The notes: generated by a model from the letters alone, not told the origin. DNA of 64,000 nt from Ornithinimicrobium flavum (GCF_004526345.1 NZ_CP038213.1:1798001-1862000), one strand, 5' to 3'. Positions 18,153 through 29,301 are shown, counted from the first letter of the stretch. A program made the numbers and translations.

Positions 18153-18294
18153 TGGTTCGCGAGCCTGAGGTGGCAGCCACCAGGGCGGTCGTGCCGACGC
18201 CTGGGCCGCAGGAGCCCTGCCGTTCGCGACGGGGCGGGGGCGTCACAGGTGCCGACCGAGTTCGAAGACCGAGAAGACAAGAACGGAGACACAG

Positions 18295-19437
18295 ATGAAC
18301 GTCCAGGTTGCCGTCAACGGTTACGGCGTGATCGGGAAGCGGGTCGCAGACGCGGTGCGGGACATGCCGGACATGGACCTGGTCGGCGTCGCCGACATCG
18401 CCACCGACTGGCACGTGCGCACCGCCGCCGGCCTGGGAATCCCGGTGTTCGCCGCGACCCAGGAGACACGCGCCGCGATGCGCAGTGCCGGGGTGGAGGT
18501 GGCCGGCACCCTGGATGAGCTGCTGGCCCAGGCCGATGTCGTGGTGGACACCACCCCCAAGAAGGTCGCCGCCACCAACCTGGAGGTCTACCGCTCTGCC
18601 GGGGTCAGGGCCGTGTTCCAGGGCGGGGAGTCCCACGCCACCACCGGGCACTCCTTCGTCGCCCAGGCCAACTACGCCACCGCGCTCGGCCGGGACACCA
18701 CCCGGGTGGTCTCCTGCAACACCACCAGCATCGTGCGCGTGCTCGGCGCGCTGCAGGATGCGGGCCTGCTCGCCCGTGCGCGTGGGGTGCTGATCAGGCG
18801 GGCCACCGACCCGGGCCAGTCCCACCAGCGCGGGATCATGAACACCGTGGTCCCCGAGGGTTCCATTCCCTCCCACCAGGGCCCCGACGCCCGTACCGTC
18901 CTGCCGGGGCTGGACGTGGTCACCATGGCCGCCAAGGCGGCCCACACCCAGACCCACAACCACTTCTGGACGCTGCAGCTGACCCGCCCGGCCAGCCGGG
19001 AAGAGGTCCTGGACGCGCTGCGGGCCGCACCCAGGATCGCGTTCATCCGCATGGCCGACGGCCTGACCGCGTTGAACACCACCGTCGAGCTCATGGGCGA
19101 CCTGGGCCGGCCCCGCGGTGACATGTGGGAGGTCGCCGTGTGGGAAGACGTCCTGACCGTCGAGGGGGAGGAGGCCTACCTGACCTACCAGGTCAACAAC
19201 GAGGCCATCGTCATCCCCGAGACCATCGATGCGATCCGGGCACTGGCCGGCACCGTGACCGACGGCGCCACCTCCATCGCGCTGACGGATCAGGTCCTGG
19301 GCATGCGCCGGGAGTTCCTGCCCCCCCGGTCCCGGCGACTATGGCCTGAGACACCACGGACGGGTCGGCATCCGGCCGGGGGCGTCCCTGCTTGCACGAT
19401 CTGTCGGCCACGGGCCGGGAAGGAAGACCAACCATGA
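18295..19437 (+). CDS. Type II (archaeal-type) glyceraldehyde-3-phosphate dehydrogenase
   Basis: 380 residues as read. The Rossmann start VAVNGYGVIGKRVADAV and active-site VVSCNTTSIVRVL (catalytic Cys) with a following HAKA-like AKAAHTQTHNHFW fit the class II archaeal GAPDH, not bacterial GapA. The family normally ends shortly after LGMRREFL. Here a run of seven C at 19321 is followed by an unrelated tail; an eighth C would give PPPVPATMA and stop at 19349. Oxidises glyceraldehyde-3-phosphate. Since copper attacks GapA in other bacteria, this copy may be a metal-tolerant backup. Confidence 0.85.
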   Translation: MNVQVAVNGYGVIGKRVADAVRDMPDMDLVGVADIATDWHVRTAAGLGIPVFAATQETRAAMRSAGVEVAGTLDELLAQADVVVDTTPKKVAATNLEVYRSAGVRAVFQGGESHATTGHSFVAQANYATALGRDTTRVVSCNTTSIVRVLGALQDAGLLARARGVLIRRATDPGQSHQRGIMNTVVPEGSIPSHQGPDARTVLPGLDVVTMAAKAAHTQTHNHFWTLQLTRPASREEVLDALRAAPRIAFIRMADGLTALNTTVELMGDLGRPRGDMWEVAVWEDVLTVEGEEAYLTYQVNNEAIVIPETIDAIRALAGTVTDGATSIALTDQVLGMRREFLPPRSRRLWPETPRTGRHPAGGVPACTICRPRAGKEDQP

Positions 19438-21896
19438 AGAATCGGACCACTGTCCTGGAGGTGGGTGGCCTGCACTGGGCCACCTCCGAGCCTGTCATCG
19501 AGAAGACGCTGCTGCGCCGCCCCGGCGTGCTCGCCGTCGAGGCCAGCGCCGCCTCCCAGAGCGCGACCGTCACCTACGACCCGGGCACGACGTCGGTGGC
19601 CCAGCTGGTGGGCTGGGTCAACGCCTGCGGCTACCACTGCGCCGGGCAGTCCATGCCGGACCACCTGTGCCACCCGATGACCGAACCGGCCCCGACGGCG
19701 CCAAACCGGGCACGACGCCCACGAGGGCCACGCCGGGCACAGCAGCCGGGCCGGGCACGAGGCGCACGCTGGGCACGCGGGCCACGGGGGCGGTGAGGAG
19801 GCGGACCGCTCCGCGCAGGCGGTGATGGGCCACGGCGGGCACCACGGCGGCGGGTCGATGGAGGACATGGCTCGCGACATGCGCAACCGGTTCCTGGTCG
19901 CCCTGGCGCTGGCTGTCCCCATCACGATCTGGTCCCCGCTCGGGCGGGATGTCCTGGGGTTGGACCCGCCGCTGGCGTTCGGGCTGCGCGACGACGTCTT
20001 CACCCTGGTCCTGTCGCTGCCGGTGGTCTTCTACTCGGCGTGGATCTTCTTCGACGGCGCCTACCGGGCGCTGCGGGCCAAGACGCTGGACATGATGGTC
20101 CTGGTGGCGGTCGCCGTGGGCGCGGGGTGGCTGTACAGCCTGGTCGTCACCCTCACCGGCGGTGGTGAGGTCTTCTACGAGGCGGTCACGGTCCTGACCA
20201 CCTTCGTGCTCCTGGGGCACTGGCTGGAGATGCGGGCCCGGGGTGGTGCGAACGACGCGGTGCGCACGCTGCTGCAGCTGGCCCCCTCCCGAGCGGTCGT
20301 GATCCGGGACGGGCAGCCGGTGGAGGTTCCGACTTCAGAGGTCGTCGTCGGGGACTTGCTGCTGGTGCGGCCGGGGTCGAAGATCCCCACCGACGCGGTG
20401 GTGGAGGAAGGTGAGTCCGAGGTCGACGAGTCGATGGTGACCGGGGAGTCCATGCCGGTGGAGAAGGCACCCGGCGCGGAGGTGATCGGCGCGTCGATCA
20501 ACACCACCGGCACCTTGCGGGCCCGGGCGACCAAGGTCGGGCGGACACCGCGCTGGCGCAGATCGTCAAGATGGTCCAGGAGGCCCAGAACTCCAAGGCC
20601 CCCGGTCAACGCCTGGCCGACCGGGCCGCGTTCTGGCTGGTGTTCGTCGCCCTCATCGGCGGCACCCTGACCTTCACCGTGTGGATGCTCGCCGGCGCCG
20701 GTGTACCGACCGCGATGCTCTTCGCGATCACCGTGGTGGTCGTCACCTGCCCCGACGCCCTGGGGCTGGCCACCCCGATGGCGATCATGGTCGGCACCGG
20801 GCTGGGCGCCCAGCGGGGGGTGCTGTTCAAGAACGCCACCGCCCTGGAGGGGACGGCGAAGATCGACACGGTGGTGATGGACAAGACCGGCACGCTGACC
20901 AAGGGCGAACCGGAGGTCACCGACGTCGTCGCGGCAGGCATGAGCGAGGAGGAGATGCTGGCCCTGGTCGCCGCGGTCGAGCGCGAGTCCGAGCACCCGC
21001 TGGCCCGGGCCATCGACAACCATGCCGCTTCGCGGGGCGTGCCCGTGCTGCCCGTGAGCGAGTTCCTCAACGTCCCCGGCCACGGCGCCACCGCCATCGT
21101 CGACGGACGCCGGGTCCTGGCGGGCAACCTGCGCCTGATGACCGCCGAGAACGTCGACCTCGGCGACCTGGCCGCGAGCCGGGACGAGCTGGCCGCGTCC
21201 GGACGCACCGCGGTGCTGGTCGCCGTCGACGGTCGTGCGGTCGGCGTGATCGCCCTGGCCGACGCCGCCCGGGACACCGCTGCCGCAGCCGTCGCCGCCC
21301 TGCACGAGTCCGGGATCGAGGTCGTCATGCTCACCGGCGACAACGAGGCCACCGCCCTGCGCATCGCCGACCAGCTCGGCATCGACACCGTCATCGCCGA
21401 GGTCCTGCCCGGGGACAAGGCGGAGAAGATCGCCGAGCTGCAGCAGGCCGGAAAGACGGTGGCGATGGTCGGGGACGGCGTCAACGACGCCCCGGCGCTG
21501 GCCAAGGCCGACATCGGTATCGCGATCGGCGCCGGGACGGACGTGGCCATCGAGACCGCGGACATCGTCCTGATGCGCTCCGACCCGTTGGACGTCTCCG
21601 TGGCCCTGCGCATCGGCAGGGGCACCGTGCGCAAGGAGCGCCAGAACCTGACCTGGGCCATCGGCTACAACGCCATCGCGCTGCCGATCGCCGCCGGGGT
21701 GTTCTACCCCGCCTTCGGACTGATGCTGCGCCCGGAGATCGCGGCACTGACGATGTCCGGGTCCACGGTGATCGTCACGATCAACGCCCTGCTGCTCAAG
21801 CGGCTCAGGCTGCCCGCGCAGCAGGTCCCCGGGGCACCGCAGCGCGCCGCCAGCGAGCCGGAGCCCACCGCACCGGTCCCGGCCGGCACCCGCTGA
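19434..21896 (+). CDS. Heavy-metal P-type ATPase with HMA and His-rich N-terminus, CPD motif (frameshifted)
   Basis: Begins at ATG 19434 with an HMA-like domain lacking the CxxC (reads GLHWATSEPVIE), then a His/Gly-rich linker, then a P1B ATPase core: TGESMPVEK, the membrane motif VVTCPDALGLATP (CPD where CopA has CPC), phosphorylation site DKTGTLTKG, SEHPLA and GDGVNDAPAL. Two frame breaks split it: near 19695, and near 20540 where one missing base after TKVG restores ADTALAQIV. Corrected length about 820 residues. Likely exports a metal; the CPD motif leaves the substrate open. Alternatively the HMA part is a separate small gene. Confidence 0.82.
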
Positions 21897-21907
21897 CCGG
21901 GGCCGGC

Positions 21908-22924
21908 GTGGACGTCCCCGCGGGCACCACAGCTCCTGCCGCTGCGGCGGCCCGAGCGGTGACCGCGGCACCTCGGCGGCCGAAGCCGGTGCGGATGCTG
22001 TGGATCACCGCGGCCTGGGGTGCGTGCTTCGTGGCGATCGAGTGGGGCCTGCGCGACGCCCCGCTGCTGTGGTTCGCCGCCCTGCGGGCGGTGGTGGCCG
22101 GCGCCGCCCTGCTGGCGCTGGGTGGTCTGCAGCACCGCCCCGGCCCCACCGGTCGGCGGGCCTGGGGGCTCCTGACGGTCCTGGGCCTGGTCAACGTCAC
22201 GGTCGCCTTCGCCGCCATGTTCGCCGGCGTCGCCGGCGGCGCTGCCGGCACCGCGGCGGTGCTGGCCAACGCCCAACCGCTGCTCATCCTGCTGCCGGCG
22301 TGGTGGATGTTCGGCGAGCGGCTGTCCCTGCGCACGGCTGCCGCCCTGGTGGTGGGGTTCGCCGGGCTGGTCCTGGTGGCGCTGCCCGGGGGCGGGGGCC
22401 GCGGGGCCGCCCTGTCGCTGCTGGCGGCGGCTGCCGTCACCGCAGGCACCCTGCTCTCCCGCCGACTGGCCGGGCTGGACCTGGTCACCGCCACGGCGTG
22501 GCACCTGCTGATCGGCGGGGCGGGCCTGGTGCTGCTGGCCGCGGCCGTGGAGGGCGCGCCGGTGATCTCCTGGACCCCCCGCTTCGTCGTCTCGCTGCTG
22601 TTCCTGGCCCTTGTCGGCACCGCGGCGACCACGGTGGCGTGGTTCACCGAGGCCCGCCACAGCCGGCTCGACACGTTGACCGCGTGGACGTTCCTGACGC
22701 CCGTCTTCGGCATCGCCCTGGCCTCGCTCGCCCTTGGCGAACGTCCGGGCGGGTGGACCGCCGTCGGCCTGGCTGCGGTGCTCATGGCCATGTGGGCCGC
22801 CCTGCACCCACCACGCCGGCCTCCCGCGCCCGCCGTGCGCGTCGCTAGCCCTGAACGCCGCGACGGCGACCGCCGCCCCGGGCGGGCGCACCCGCGGCGG
22901 CCCGGGGAGCGCCACCACACCTGA
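21908..22924 (+). CDS. EamA/DMT-family transporter
   Basis: About 338 residues from a GTG at 21908; an ATG at 21995 directly before the first helix is also possible. Two EamA repeats with ten hydrophobic segments, including AAWGACFVAIEWGLRDAPL in repeat 1 and TAWTFLTPVFGIALASLALG in repeat 2, the latter being the conserved drug/metabolite-exporter helix. Charged C-terminal tail. Substrate not predictable. Placed 11 bases after the ATPase, so probably co-transcribed. Confidence 0.82.
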   Translation: MDVPAGTTAPAAAAARAVTAAPRRPKPVRMLWITAAWGACFVAIEWGLRDAPLLWFAALRAVVAGAALLALGGLQHRPGPTGRRAWGLLTVLGLVNVTVAFAAMFAGVAGGAAGTAAVLANAQPLLILLPAWWMFGERLSLRTAAALVVGFAGLVLVALPGGGGRGAALSLLAAAAVTAGTLLSRRLAGLDLVTATAWHLLIGGAGLVLLAAAVEGAPVISWTPRFVVSLLFLALVGTAATTVAWFTEARHSRLDTLTAWTFLTPVFGIALASLALGERPGGWTAVGLAAVLMAMWAALHPPRRPPAPAVRVASPERRDGDRRPGRAHPRRPGERHHT

Positions 22925-22945
22925 GCCACCGACCGGAGGAGAACC

Positions 22946-25900
22946 GTGCCACACCCGAGCACGCATCCTGCACCGCGCAGGCAGACGCCGGCCCCGACCG
23001 GGGCCGTACCGCCGCAGGAGGCGGTGATCTTCGACCTGGACGCGGTGGTGACGGACACCGCCACGGTGCACGCCGAGGCGTGGCGGGTCATGTTCGACAG
23101 CGCCCTGACCGATCCCCGGGCCGGGACAGGAAGCACCGGCGGACCGTTCGACGTCCAGACCGACTACCACCGCTACGTCGACGGGCGTCCCCGCGAGGAG
23201 GGCGTGCAGGCCCTCCTGCGCTCCCGCGGCCTCCACCTACCGGTGGGGACGGCCCAGGACCAGCCCGGATCGTGGACGGTGCACGGCCTGGCCGCCCGCA
23301 AGGACGAGATCTACCTCGAGCGGCTCCAGAAACAGGGGGAGCGAGCGTTCCCGGGGACGGTGGACCTGCTGCGCCGGCTCAAGGCCGGCGGGGTGCCGGT
23401 GGCGCTGGTCGGCGCCAGCCGCCACGCCCGGGCCGTGCTCGCCGCGACCGACCTGCAGGGCCTGTTCGACGTGGTGGTCGACGGCAACGACGCAGCCGAG
23501 CATGACCTCCCGGACAGGCCGGACCCGGCCGTGCTCCTGCGGACGGCCCGAGAGCTGGGAGTGGACCCTGGCCGGGTCGCGGTGGTGGACGACGCCGTGG
23601 CCGGTGTGCAGGCGGCCCGCCGTGGCGGGTTCGGCCTGGTGGTCGGGGTGGCCAGGGCCGGGCAGCGCGGCGCCCTGGAGGCGGCGGGGGCGCACCTGGT
23701 GGTCGAAGACGTCGCCCAGCTGGACCTCGGGGCGTTGCGCGCCGACCCCTGGGTCCTGGTCTACGAGGGCTTCGACCCGGCCCACGAGGGCCACCGGGAG
23801 GCGCTGACCACTCTGGGCAACGGCTACCTGGGCACCCGCGGCGCCGCCCCGGAGCGGGCCGCTGACGGCGTGCACTACCCCGGCACCTACCTGGCCGGGG
23901 TCTACAACCGGCTCACCTCCACCGTCCACGGTCGACGGATGGAGGACGAGCACATGGTCAACGCCCCGAGCTGGTTGCCGATGGACGTGGCCACGGAGAC
24001 TGACCGCTGGTGGTCGACCGGCGGCCTGACCACCTCGCAGGAACGGCGCGAGCTGGACCTGCGCGCCGGCGTGCTGACCCGGACCGCGGTGCTCACCGAC
24101 GGCACGGGACGCCGGCTGCGGCTGACCCAGCGACGCCTGGTCTCCATGGCCCGTCCGCACCTCGCCGCGCTGCAGACCACCCTCGTGGCCGAGGGGTGGG
24201 ACGGCACCGTGCAGGTGAGGTCGGGCATCGACGCCGCAGTGGTGAACTCCAACGTCGCCGAGTACGCCGCCCTGGCCGACCGCCACCTGCGCACCGCCGC
24301 GGTCGAGACGCCGCAGGAGGGCACCCTGCTGGTGGAGGTGCGGACCACCCAGTCCGAGGTGAGGATCGCCACGGCCACCCGCACGGTGGTCACCGGCGCA
24401 GGGCCGGGGGGACCGGTGCTGGCTCACCAGGAACGGTACGCCCAGGTGTTCGAGGTCGACCTGCGTGACGGTGACCCCGTCACCGTCGACAAGACGGCCG
24501 CCATCTTCACCTCCCGGGACCGGGCCATCGCCTCCCCGCGCCTGGCGGCGCTGGAGGCCCTGGCCACCGTCCCGCGCGGGTTCAGGGACCTGCTGCCCGC
24601 GCACGAGGAGGCGTGGGCGAGGGTCTGGGACCGGTGCGGTGTCCAGCTGGAGACCGACGTCCAGACCCAGCTGGTGATCAACCTTCACCTGTTCCACGTG
24701 CTGCAGAGCCTGTCGGTGCACACCGCCGAGCTGGACGCCGGGGTGCCGGCCCGCGGACTGCACGGGGAGGGCTACCGGGGGCACGTGTTCTGGGACGAGC
24801 TGTTCGTGCTGCCGGTCCTCACAGCCCACCTGCCACAGGTCAGCCGTGGCCTGCTGGACTACCGGTGGCGGCGCCTGGACGCCGCCCGCCGGGCTGCCGA
24901 CCGGGCGGGCCTGCCCGGGGCGATGTTCCCGTGGCAGTCCGGCAGCGACGGGCGGGAGGAAACCCCCGTCATGCTGTTCAACACCCCTCGGGGCGGTGGA
25001 TGCCGGACAACTCGCGCCGCCAGCGCCACGTCGGGCTGGCCGTGGCGTTCAACGCCTGGCAGCACTACCAGGCCACCGGGGACGTGGCGTGGCTGGCCCG
25101 GCGCGGCGCCGACCTGATCGTGGAGGTCGCGCGGTTCTTCACCGCCCTGGCCACCCACGACGCCGCCACCGACCGCTACCACATCGCCGGGGTGATGGGC
25201 CCGGACGAGTACCACGACGGCTACCCGGACGCGCCCGGGGAGGGCCTGACCGACAACGCCTACACCAACGTCCTGACCGCCTGGGTGTGCCGACGTGCCG
25301 GGGAGATGCTCTCGATCGTGGCCGGCCACGAGTGCGACGACGTCCGCACCCGGTTGCACGTCCGCCCGGAGGAACCGGCCGCCTGGGACCGGCTCGGCAG
25401 GCGCCTGCACGTGCCCTTCCTGCCCGATGGCGTCATCGGACAGTTCGCCGGCTACGAGGACCTGGCCGAGCTGGACTGGGACGGCTACCGGGCCACCTAC
25501 GGCAACATCGGCCGGCTCGACCTCATCCTGGAGGCAGAGAACGACTCCACCAACCGGTACAAGCTCGCCAAGCAGGCCGACGTGCTGATGCTGGTCTACC
25601 TGCTGGGACCCGAGGGCCTGCTCTCGACCCTGGAGCGGCTGGGCTACCCCACGAGCCACCAGCAGCTGGCCCGCACGGTCGAGTACTACCTGGCCCGCAC
25701 CGCGCACGGCTCCACCCTCAGCCGGGTGGTGCACGCCAGCGTGCTGGCACGGATAGACCCCGGACGCGGGTGGGCCACGTTCCGGGAGGCGCTGGCCGCG
25801 GACCTGGACGACACCCAGGGCGGGACCACGCAGGAAGGCATCCACCTGGGCGCCATGGCGGGCACCATCGACATCATCACCCGGGCCTTCGCCGGATACC

Positions 25901-26160
25901 GCACCGAGGGTGACCGGGTCATCCTCGACCCGCGACTGCCGCACGGACTGGGCGCCGCACGCTTCCAGCTCCAGCACCGAGGCCAACGCCTCCACGTGAC
26001 CGTGGACCGGGACACCTTGTCCGTCGGCGCCGACGCCTGCGCGGGGCGAGCACAGGTGCACCTGCAGGTCGCGGGCGCACCCGTGGTGGTGCCCAGCGGG
26101 CAGACCCGTTCCTGGCCCGCCCGCCCACGTACGTCCGTGCCCAGCACCGGGTCAGGGTGA
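22946..26160 (+). CDS. Beta-phosphoglucomutase-GH65 disaccharide phosphorylase fusion (frameshifted)
   Basis: GTG start with GGAGGA eight bases before. Residues about 25-245 are a HAD beta-phosphoglucomutase (VIFDLDAVVTDT nucleophile loop, LVGASRHA, VVDDAVAGVQAA). Residues about 260-1070 are a GH65 glycoside phosphorylase of trehalose/kojibiose/maltose type, with GYRGHVFWDELFVLP, the catalytic acid in MGPDEYHDGYPD and TQEGIHLGAMAGT for phosphate. A missing base near 24985 (after LFNT) splits it; corrected length 1071. It would phosphorolyse an alpha-glucoside to beta-glucose-1-phosphate and convert this to glucose-6-phosphate in one protein. Confidence 0.87.
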
Positions 26161-26172
26161 CGTCCGTCCCGG

Positions 26173-27878
26173 TCACGACCGGGACGGTGACCGTCGAGGC
26201 GCCGGCTGCGGGGCGGGTGCCCTGACCCGCTGCGTGCGCAAGGTGCGGCCGTGCTGGGAGCTCTTGGCCAGGTAGGTGCCCAGCACGCCGAGGGCGCCGG
26301 CACCAGCGACCACCAGCGGTCCCTGCAGCATCTTCTCCCGCCCGGTGTTGGCGGCCACGATGTGCCCGAGCCCGTCGATCAAGGCGGCGGCGATCATACC
26401 TGCGATGACCCGGTTGCCGATGCGGTCGGCCTCCCGGATGGCCTGGTGCAGGTCGGCGGTACGCAGGTGGACGTCGAACCCGCCGCGCTCCAGCACCTCG
26501 GCCAGACCGCGAAGGCTTCTCGGAGTCTGAGCCCCGGCGTCCAGCAGGTCGCGTGCCAGTTGAAGGACCCGGTCCACCATGGCGTCGGGGGAGTGGCGTC
26601 GCAGGGCGAGGCGTTCGGCATAGGGGGCGACCACGCTGCTGAGCTGGAAGTCCGGATCGAGGCGCCGCCCCAGCCCTTCGGCCATGAGCAGCATCTTGAA
26701 CAGAAGAGCAGGTCTGTGGGCAGGCGCAGCTGGTGGCGCCGCACCAGCGCCAGGACGTCGGTGATCAGTCCGGTCAGCGCCAGGTCTGCCAACGGCACCC
26801 CGCCGAACCGCCCGACAAGGGGCGCCAGCCCGGCGCGCAGGGCTTGCCGGTCGACGCCGGGCGGGTTCCCGACCAGGTCGAGCATCGCCTCCGTGGTCCG
26901 GTCCAGGTCTCCTCGCAGAAGGGGAACGAGCAGGGCGATCAGCTGCTCTCGAAGGGCGTCGTCGAGCTCGCCCACCATGCCGAAGTCGATCACGCCCAGG
27001 CTGCCGTCGGGTGCGACAAAGAAGTTGCCCGGGTGCGGGTCAGCGTGGAAGAAGCCGTCCTCGAAGACCATCTGGCACAGCACCCCGGTGGCCCGCTCCG
27101 CAAGCTCCCGGCGGTCGATGCCGGCCGCGTCGAGGGCCGCCACGTCGTCGATCTTCAGGCCGTGGACGCGTTCGAGGGTCAGGACCCGGGAGGTCGTCGT
27201 TTCCCAGAACACCGCCGGGATCTGCACGTGGGGGTCGTCGGCGAAGTTGGTGGCGAACCGCTCGGCGTTGTGGGCCTCTGCGAGGTAGTCCAGCTCGGCG
27301 AGCAGTGTCGTGGAGAAGTCCTGCGCGATGCCGACCACGTCGTAGCCGCGGGCTACCTCTGAGTGACGGGCCGCGGTGACGGCGAGGTTCTGCAGGATCT
27401 CCAGGTCGGCTCGTACCGTCTCCACCGCCCCTGGCCGGCGGACCTTGACCACGACCTCCGTGCCGGCGAGGCTCGCGGCGTGCGCCTGACCGATCGACGC
27501 GCTGGCCAGCGGTGCGTCGTCGAAGCGGTCGAACACTCCCGGGTCGCCCACCTCCTCGGTGAGCGCCTTCAGGATCACCTTGGTCGGCACGGCCGCCGTG
27601 TCGTCCTGCAGCTTGGCCAGCTCCACGGTGTACTCGGAGGGCAGCAGGTCGGAGCGGGTCGAGAGGAGCTGGCCGAGCTTGACGAACGTGGGGCCGAGCT
27701 GCTCCAGGGCCAGCCGCAGGTGTTCGGGTTGGGTGTACGTGCGCCCCTGCTGGTGCCCGGGAAGGCCGCGGTGGAAAGGAAAGCGCCCCTGCAGCCCCAT
27801 GGCCCCGATGGTGAACCCGAACCCGTGGACCGACAGGGTCTCCACGATCTCTCGGTACCGGTCCCGTCGCGAACCCAC
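26173..27878 (-). CDS. ABC1/UbiB-family atypical kinase (frameshifted as sequenced)
   Basis: GTG start at 27878. Motifs of the family are seen: FVKLGQLLSTRSDLLP (KxGQ), ASIGQAHAA (Ala-rich nucleotide loop), FHADPHPGNFF and VIDFGMVG. The C-terminal part is in another frame from about 26700, where one missing base after DLLF would give LFKMLLMAEGLGRRLDP. It ends with two hydrophobic helices that fit the membrane anchor. Family members support quinone or lipid biosynthesis as atypical kinases/ATPases. Convergent with the GH65 gene, 12 bases apart. Confidence 0.85.
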
Positions 27879-27964
27879 CGGTCACCTCCACGGACGTCCT
27901 TCTGGTCGCACCTCTGATCGAGGAGAGGCCCAGCCTACAGACGGGCGAGGAGCGGGGCCTAATC

Positions 27965-27982
27965 TTCATCAGATCACCACAG
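27965..27982 (+). promoter_or_regulatory. Candidate CopR box upstream of small His-rich membrane protein
   Basis: TTCATCAGATCACCACAG; reverse strand TGGTGATCT-GA-TGAAGATTA. It points toward the gene at 28095, 113 bases away, in the divergent gap with the ABC1 kinase. Confidence 0.62.
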
Positions 27983-28094
27983 AAGAGCCGCCTCGTCCCC
28001 GGGTTCAAGAGGGACCCTGAAGGTGTCAAGAGAATGCGCTGTAGCAGCGAGCACACCTGAGCGCGAACGCGCAGGGTTGCGGAAAGAAGGAACC

Positions 28095-28391
28095 ATGATG
28101 AACCACAGCGGTGCCGGTCACCTCAAGGGAATGGCCCTGCTCGTCGCAGGAGTGTTCGTCGTCCTGCTGCTGCTCGGCAGGGCACCGGGGGAGGCCCTGC
28201 TCCTCGCCGCCGTGCTGTCCTGCCCACTGATGATGGTGCTGATGATGGTCGGCGGCCACGGCGGCCACGGCGGCCACGGCGGTCACGCGGAGCACGGTCC
28301 GCAGGACCACGCCGACGACGCGTACCCGCTGGACCAGACGACGCCAGCCGGCGCGCGTCCGGGCACCGAAACCGGACGGCGCACGCACTGA
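28095..28391 (+). CDS. Small His-rich membrane protein
   Basis: 98 residues from ATG 28095 (a second ATG follows at once; AGAAGGAA RBS). Two adjacent helices (GMALLVAGVFVVLLLLG and LLLAAVLSCPLMMVLMMVGG) then a GGH-repeat tail with several His. Small proteins of this type (DUF2933-like) are common in metal islands but have no assigned biochemistry; surface metal binding is likely. Preceded by a candidate CopR box and followed by csoR. Confidence 0.72.
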   Translation: MMNHSGAGHLKGMALLVAGVFVVLLLLGRAPGEALLLAAVLSCPLMMVLMMVGGHGGHGGHGGHAEHGPQDHADDAYPLDQTTPAGARPGTETGRRTH

Positions 28392-28536
28392 CACGCCTAC
28401 CGCTGACAGGGGTGCGTGCACGGCGACCGGTGGGCGCGCAGCCTTGTCGACGAGCTGCCACCGCTCGCCCGCAGACTGGCGTCCTGCGTCACGGCCTGTG
28501 TCCTGTGCGGAAGCTCGCGGTTGTGTCCCGGAATGA

Positions 28537-28551
28537 ACCCTCGGGGGGTAT
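28537..28551 (-). promoter_or_regulatory. CsoR operator core upstream of csoR
   Basis: Minus-strand ATACCCCCCGAGGGT, identical over 15 bases to the plus-strand sequence before the cupredoxin-CopA gene at 39594. It lies 32 bases before the csoR ATG, consistent with autorepression. Confidence 0.7.
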
Positions 28552-28582
28552 AGTTGTCCCGTAGCGGAAGGAGGTGCCCACC

Positions 28583-28894
28583 ATGGCGCTCGAGGAGACG
28601 ACCGCGGGCCCGGCAGGTCCCGGGTACGTGAACAACAAGGACGCCCAGCTCAACCGGCTGCGCCGGATCGAGGGTCAGGTCCGCGGGCTGCAGCGGATGG
28701 TGGACGCCGACTCGTACTGCATCGACATCCTCACCCAGGTCTCCGCGGCCACGAAAGCGCTCGAGGCGGTGGCCCTCGGCTTGCTCGAGGACCACCTGCG
28801 CCACTGCCTCGCGCACGCGAGCAACGACCCGGCACAGCTGGACCAGAAGGTGACCGAGGCCTCCGCGGCCGTCGCCCGGCTCATCCGCTCCTGA
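28583..28894 (+). CDS. csoR: Copper-sensing transcriptional repressor CsoR
   Basis: 103 residues from ATG 28583; GGAAGGAGG gives good spacing to this ATG, though a GTG at 28574 is in frame. All-helical CsoR fold with the Cu(I) ligands in order Cys (YCIDILTQ), His and Cys (HLRHCL). RRIEGQVRGL is the family's DNA/tetramer helix. Releases its operator when Cu(I) binds. Heads csoR-copZ-copA and has a CsoR-type operator in its own promoter. Confidence 0.93.
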   Translation: MALEETTAGPAGPGYVNNKDAQLNRLRRIEGQVRGLQRMVDADSYCIDILTQVSAATKALEAVALGLLEDHLRHCLAHASNDPAQLDQKVTEASAAVARLIRS

Positions 28895-28930
28895 TCAGAC
28901 CCAACCCGCAACGACCGAGAGAAGAACCAC

Positions 28931-29266
28931 ATGGACACCGCAAGCACCCCCAGTACCCAGCTGCCGATGGCTCAGGCCGGCGGGTGCGCCTGCTGCGCAG
29001 CACCCGAGACCAGCCAGGCCACCACCACCGTCCAGGAGGACACGATGAACACCCAGACCTTCGCCGTCACCGGTATGACCTGTGGTCACTGCGCCAGCGC
29101 CGTGACCAGCGAGCTGCAGGGCCTGCCCGGCGTCACCGACGTCACCGTCGACCTGGTCGCCGGCGGCACGTCCACGGTCACGGTCGCCAGCGACGCTCCG
29201 CTGGCTGAGTCCGACGTCGCAGCCGCCCTCGACGAGGCCGGCGACTACCAGCTCGCCAGCAGTTGA
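28931..29266 (+). CDS. copZ: Copper chaperone CopZ with Cys-rich N-terminal extension
   Basis: 111 residues. C-terminal 70 residues are a CopZ-like HMA domain with [11 protein letters not shown]. The N-terminal 37 residues contain an extra CACC cluster, a feature of some actinobacterial CopZ proteins; an internal ATG at 29045 with GGAGG before it could give a short form without the cluster. Carries Cu(I) to the CopA encoded next and to CsoR. Confidence 0.88.
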   Translation: MDTASTPSTQLPMAQAGGCACCAAPETSQATTTVQEDTMNTQTFAVTGMTCGHCASAVTSELQGLPGVTDVTVDLVAGGTSTVTVASDAPLAESDVAAALDEAGDYQLASS

Positions 29267-29301
29267 GCACCCCTGCGGCCAACGGGCAGGAAGGAACAGG
29301 A

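Noticed and set aside
20175..21971. 598-codon minus-strand open frame opposite the P-type ATPase
   Set aside because: Composition is Gly/Asp/Gln/His-rich low complexity typical of a GC-rich shadow frame; the plus strand encodes a clear ATPase.
22946..24829. Long minus-strand open frame (23237-24829) opposite the GH65 fusion
   Set aside because: Mirror of a well-supported gene; no domain, RBS or start.
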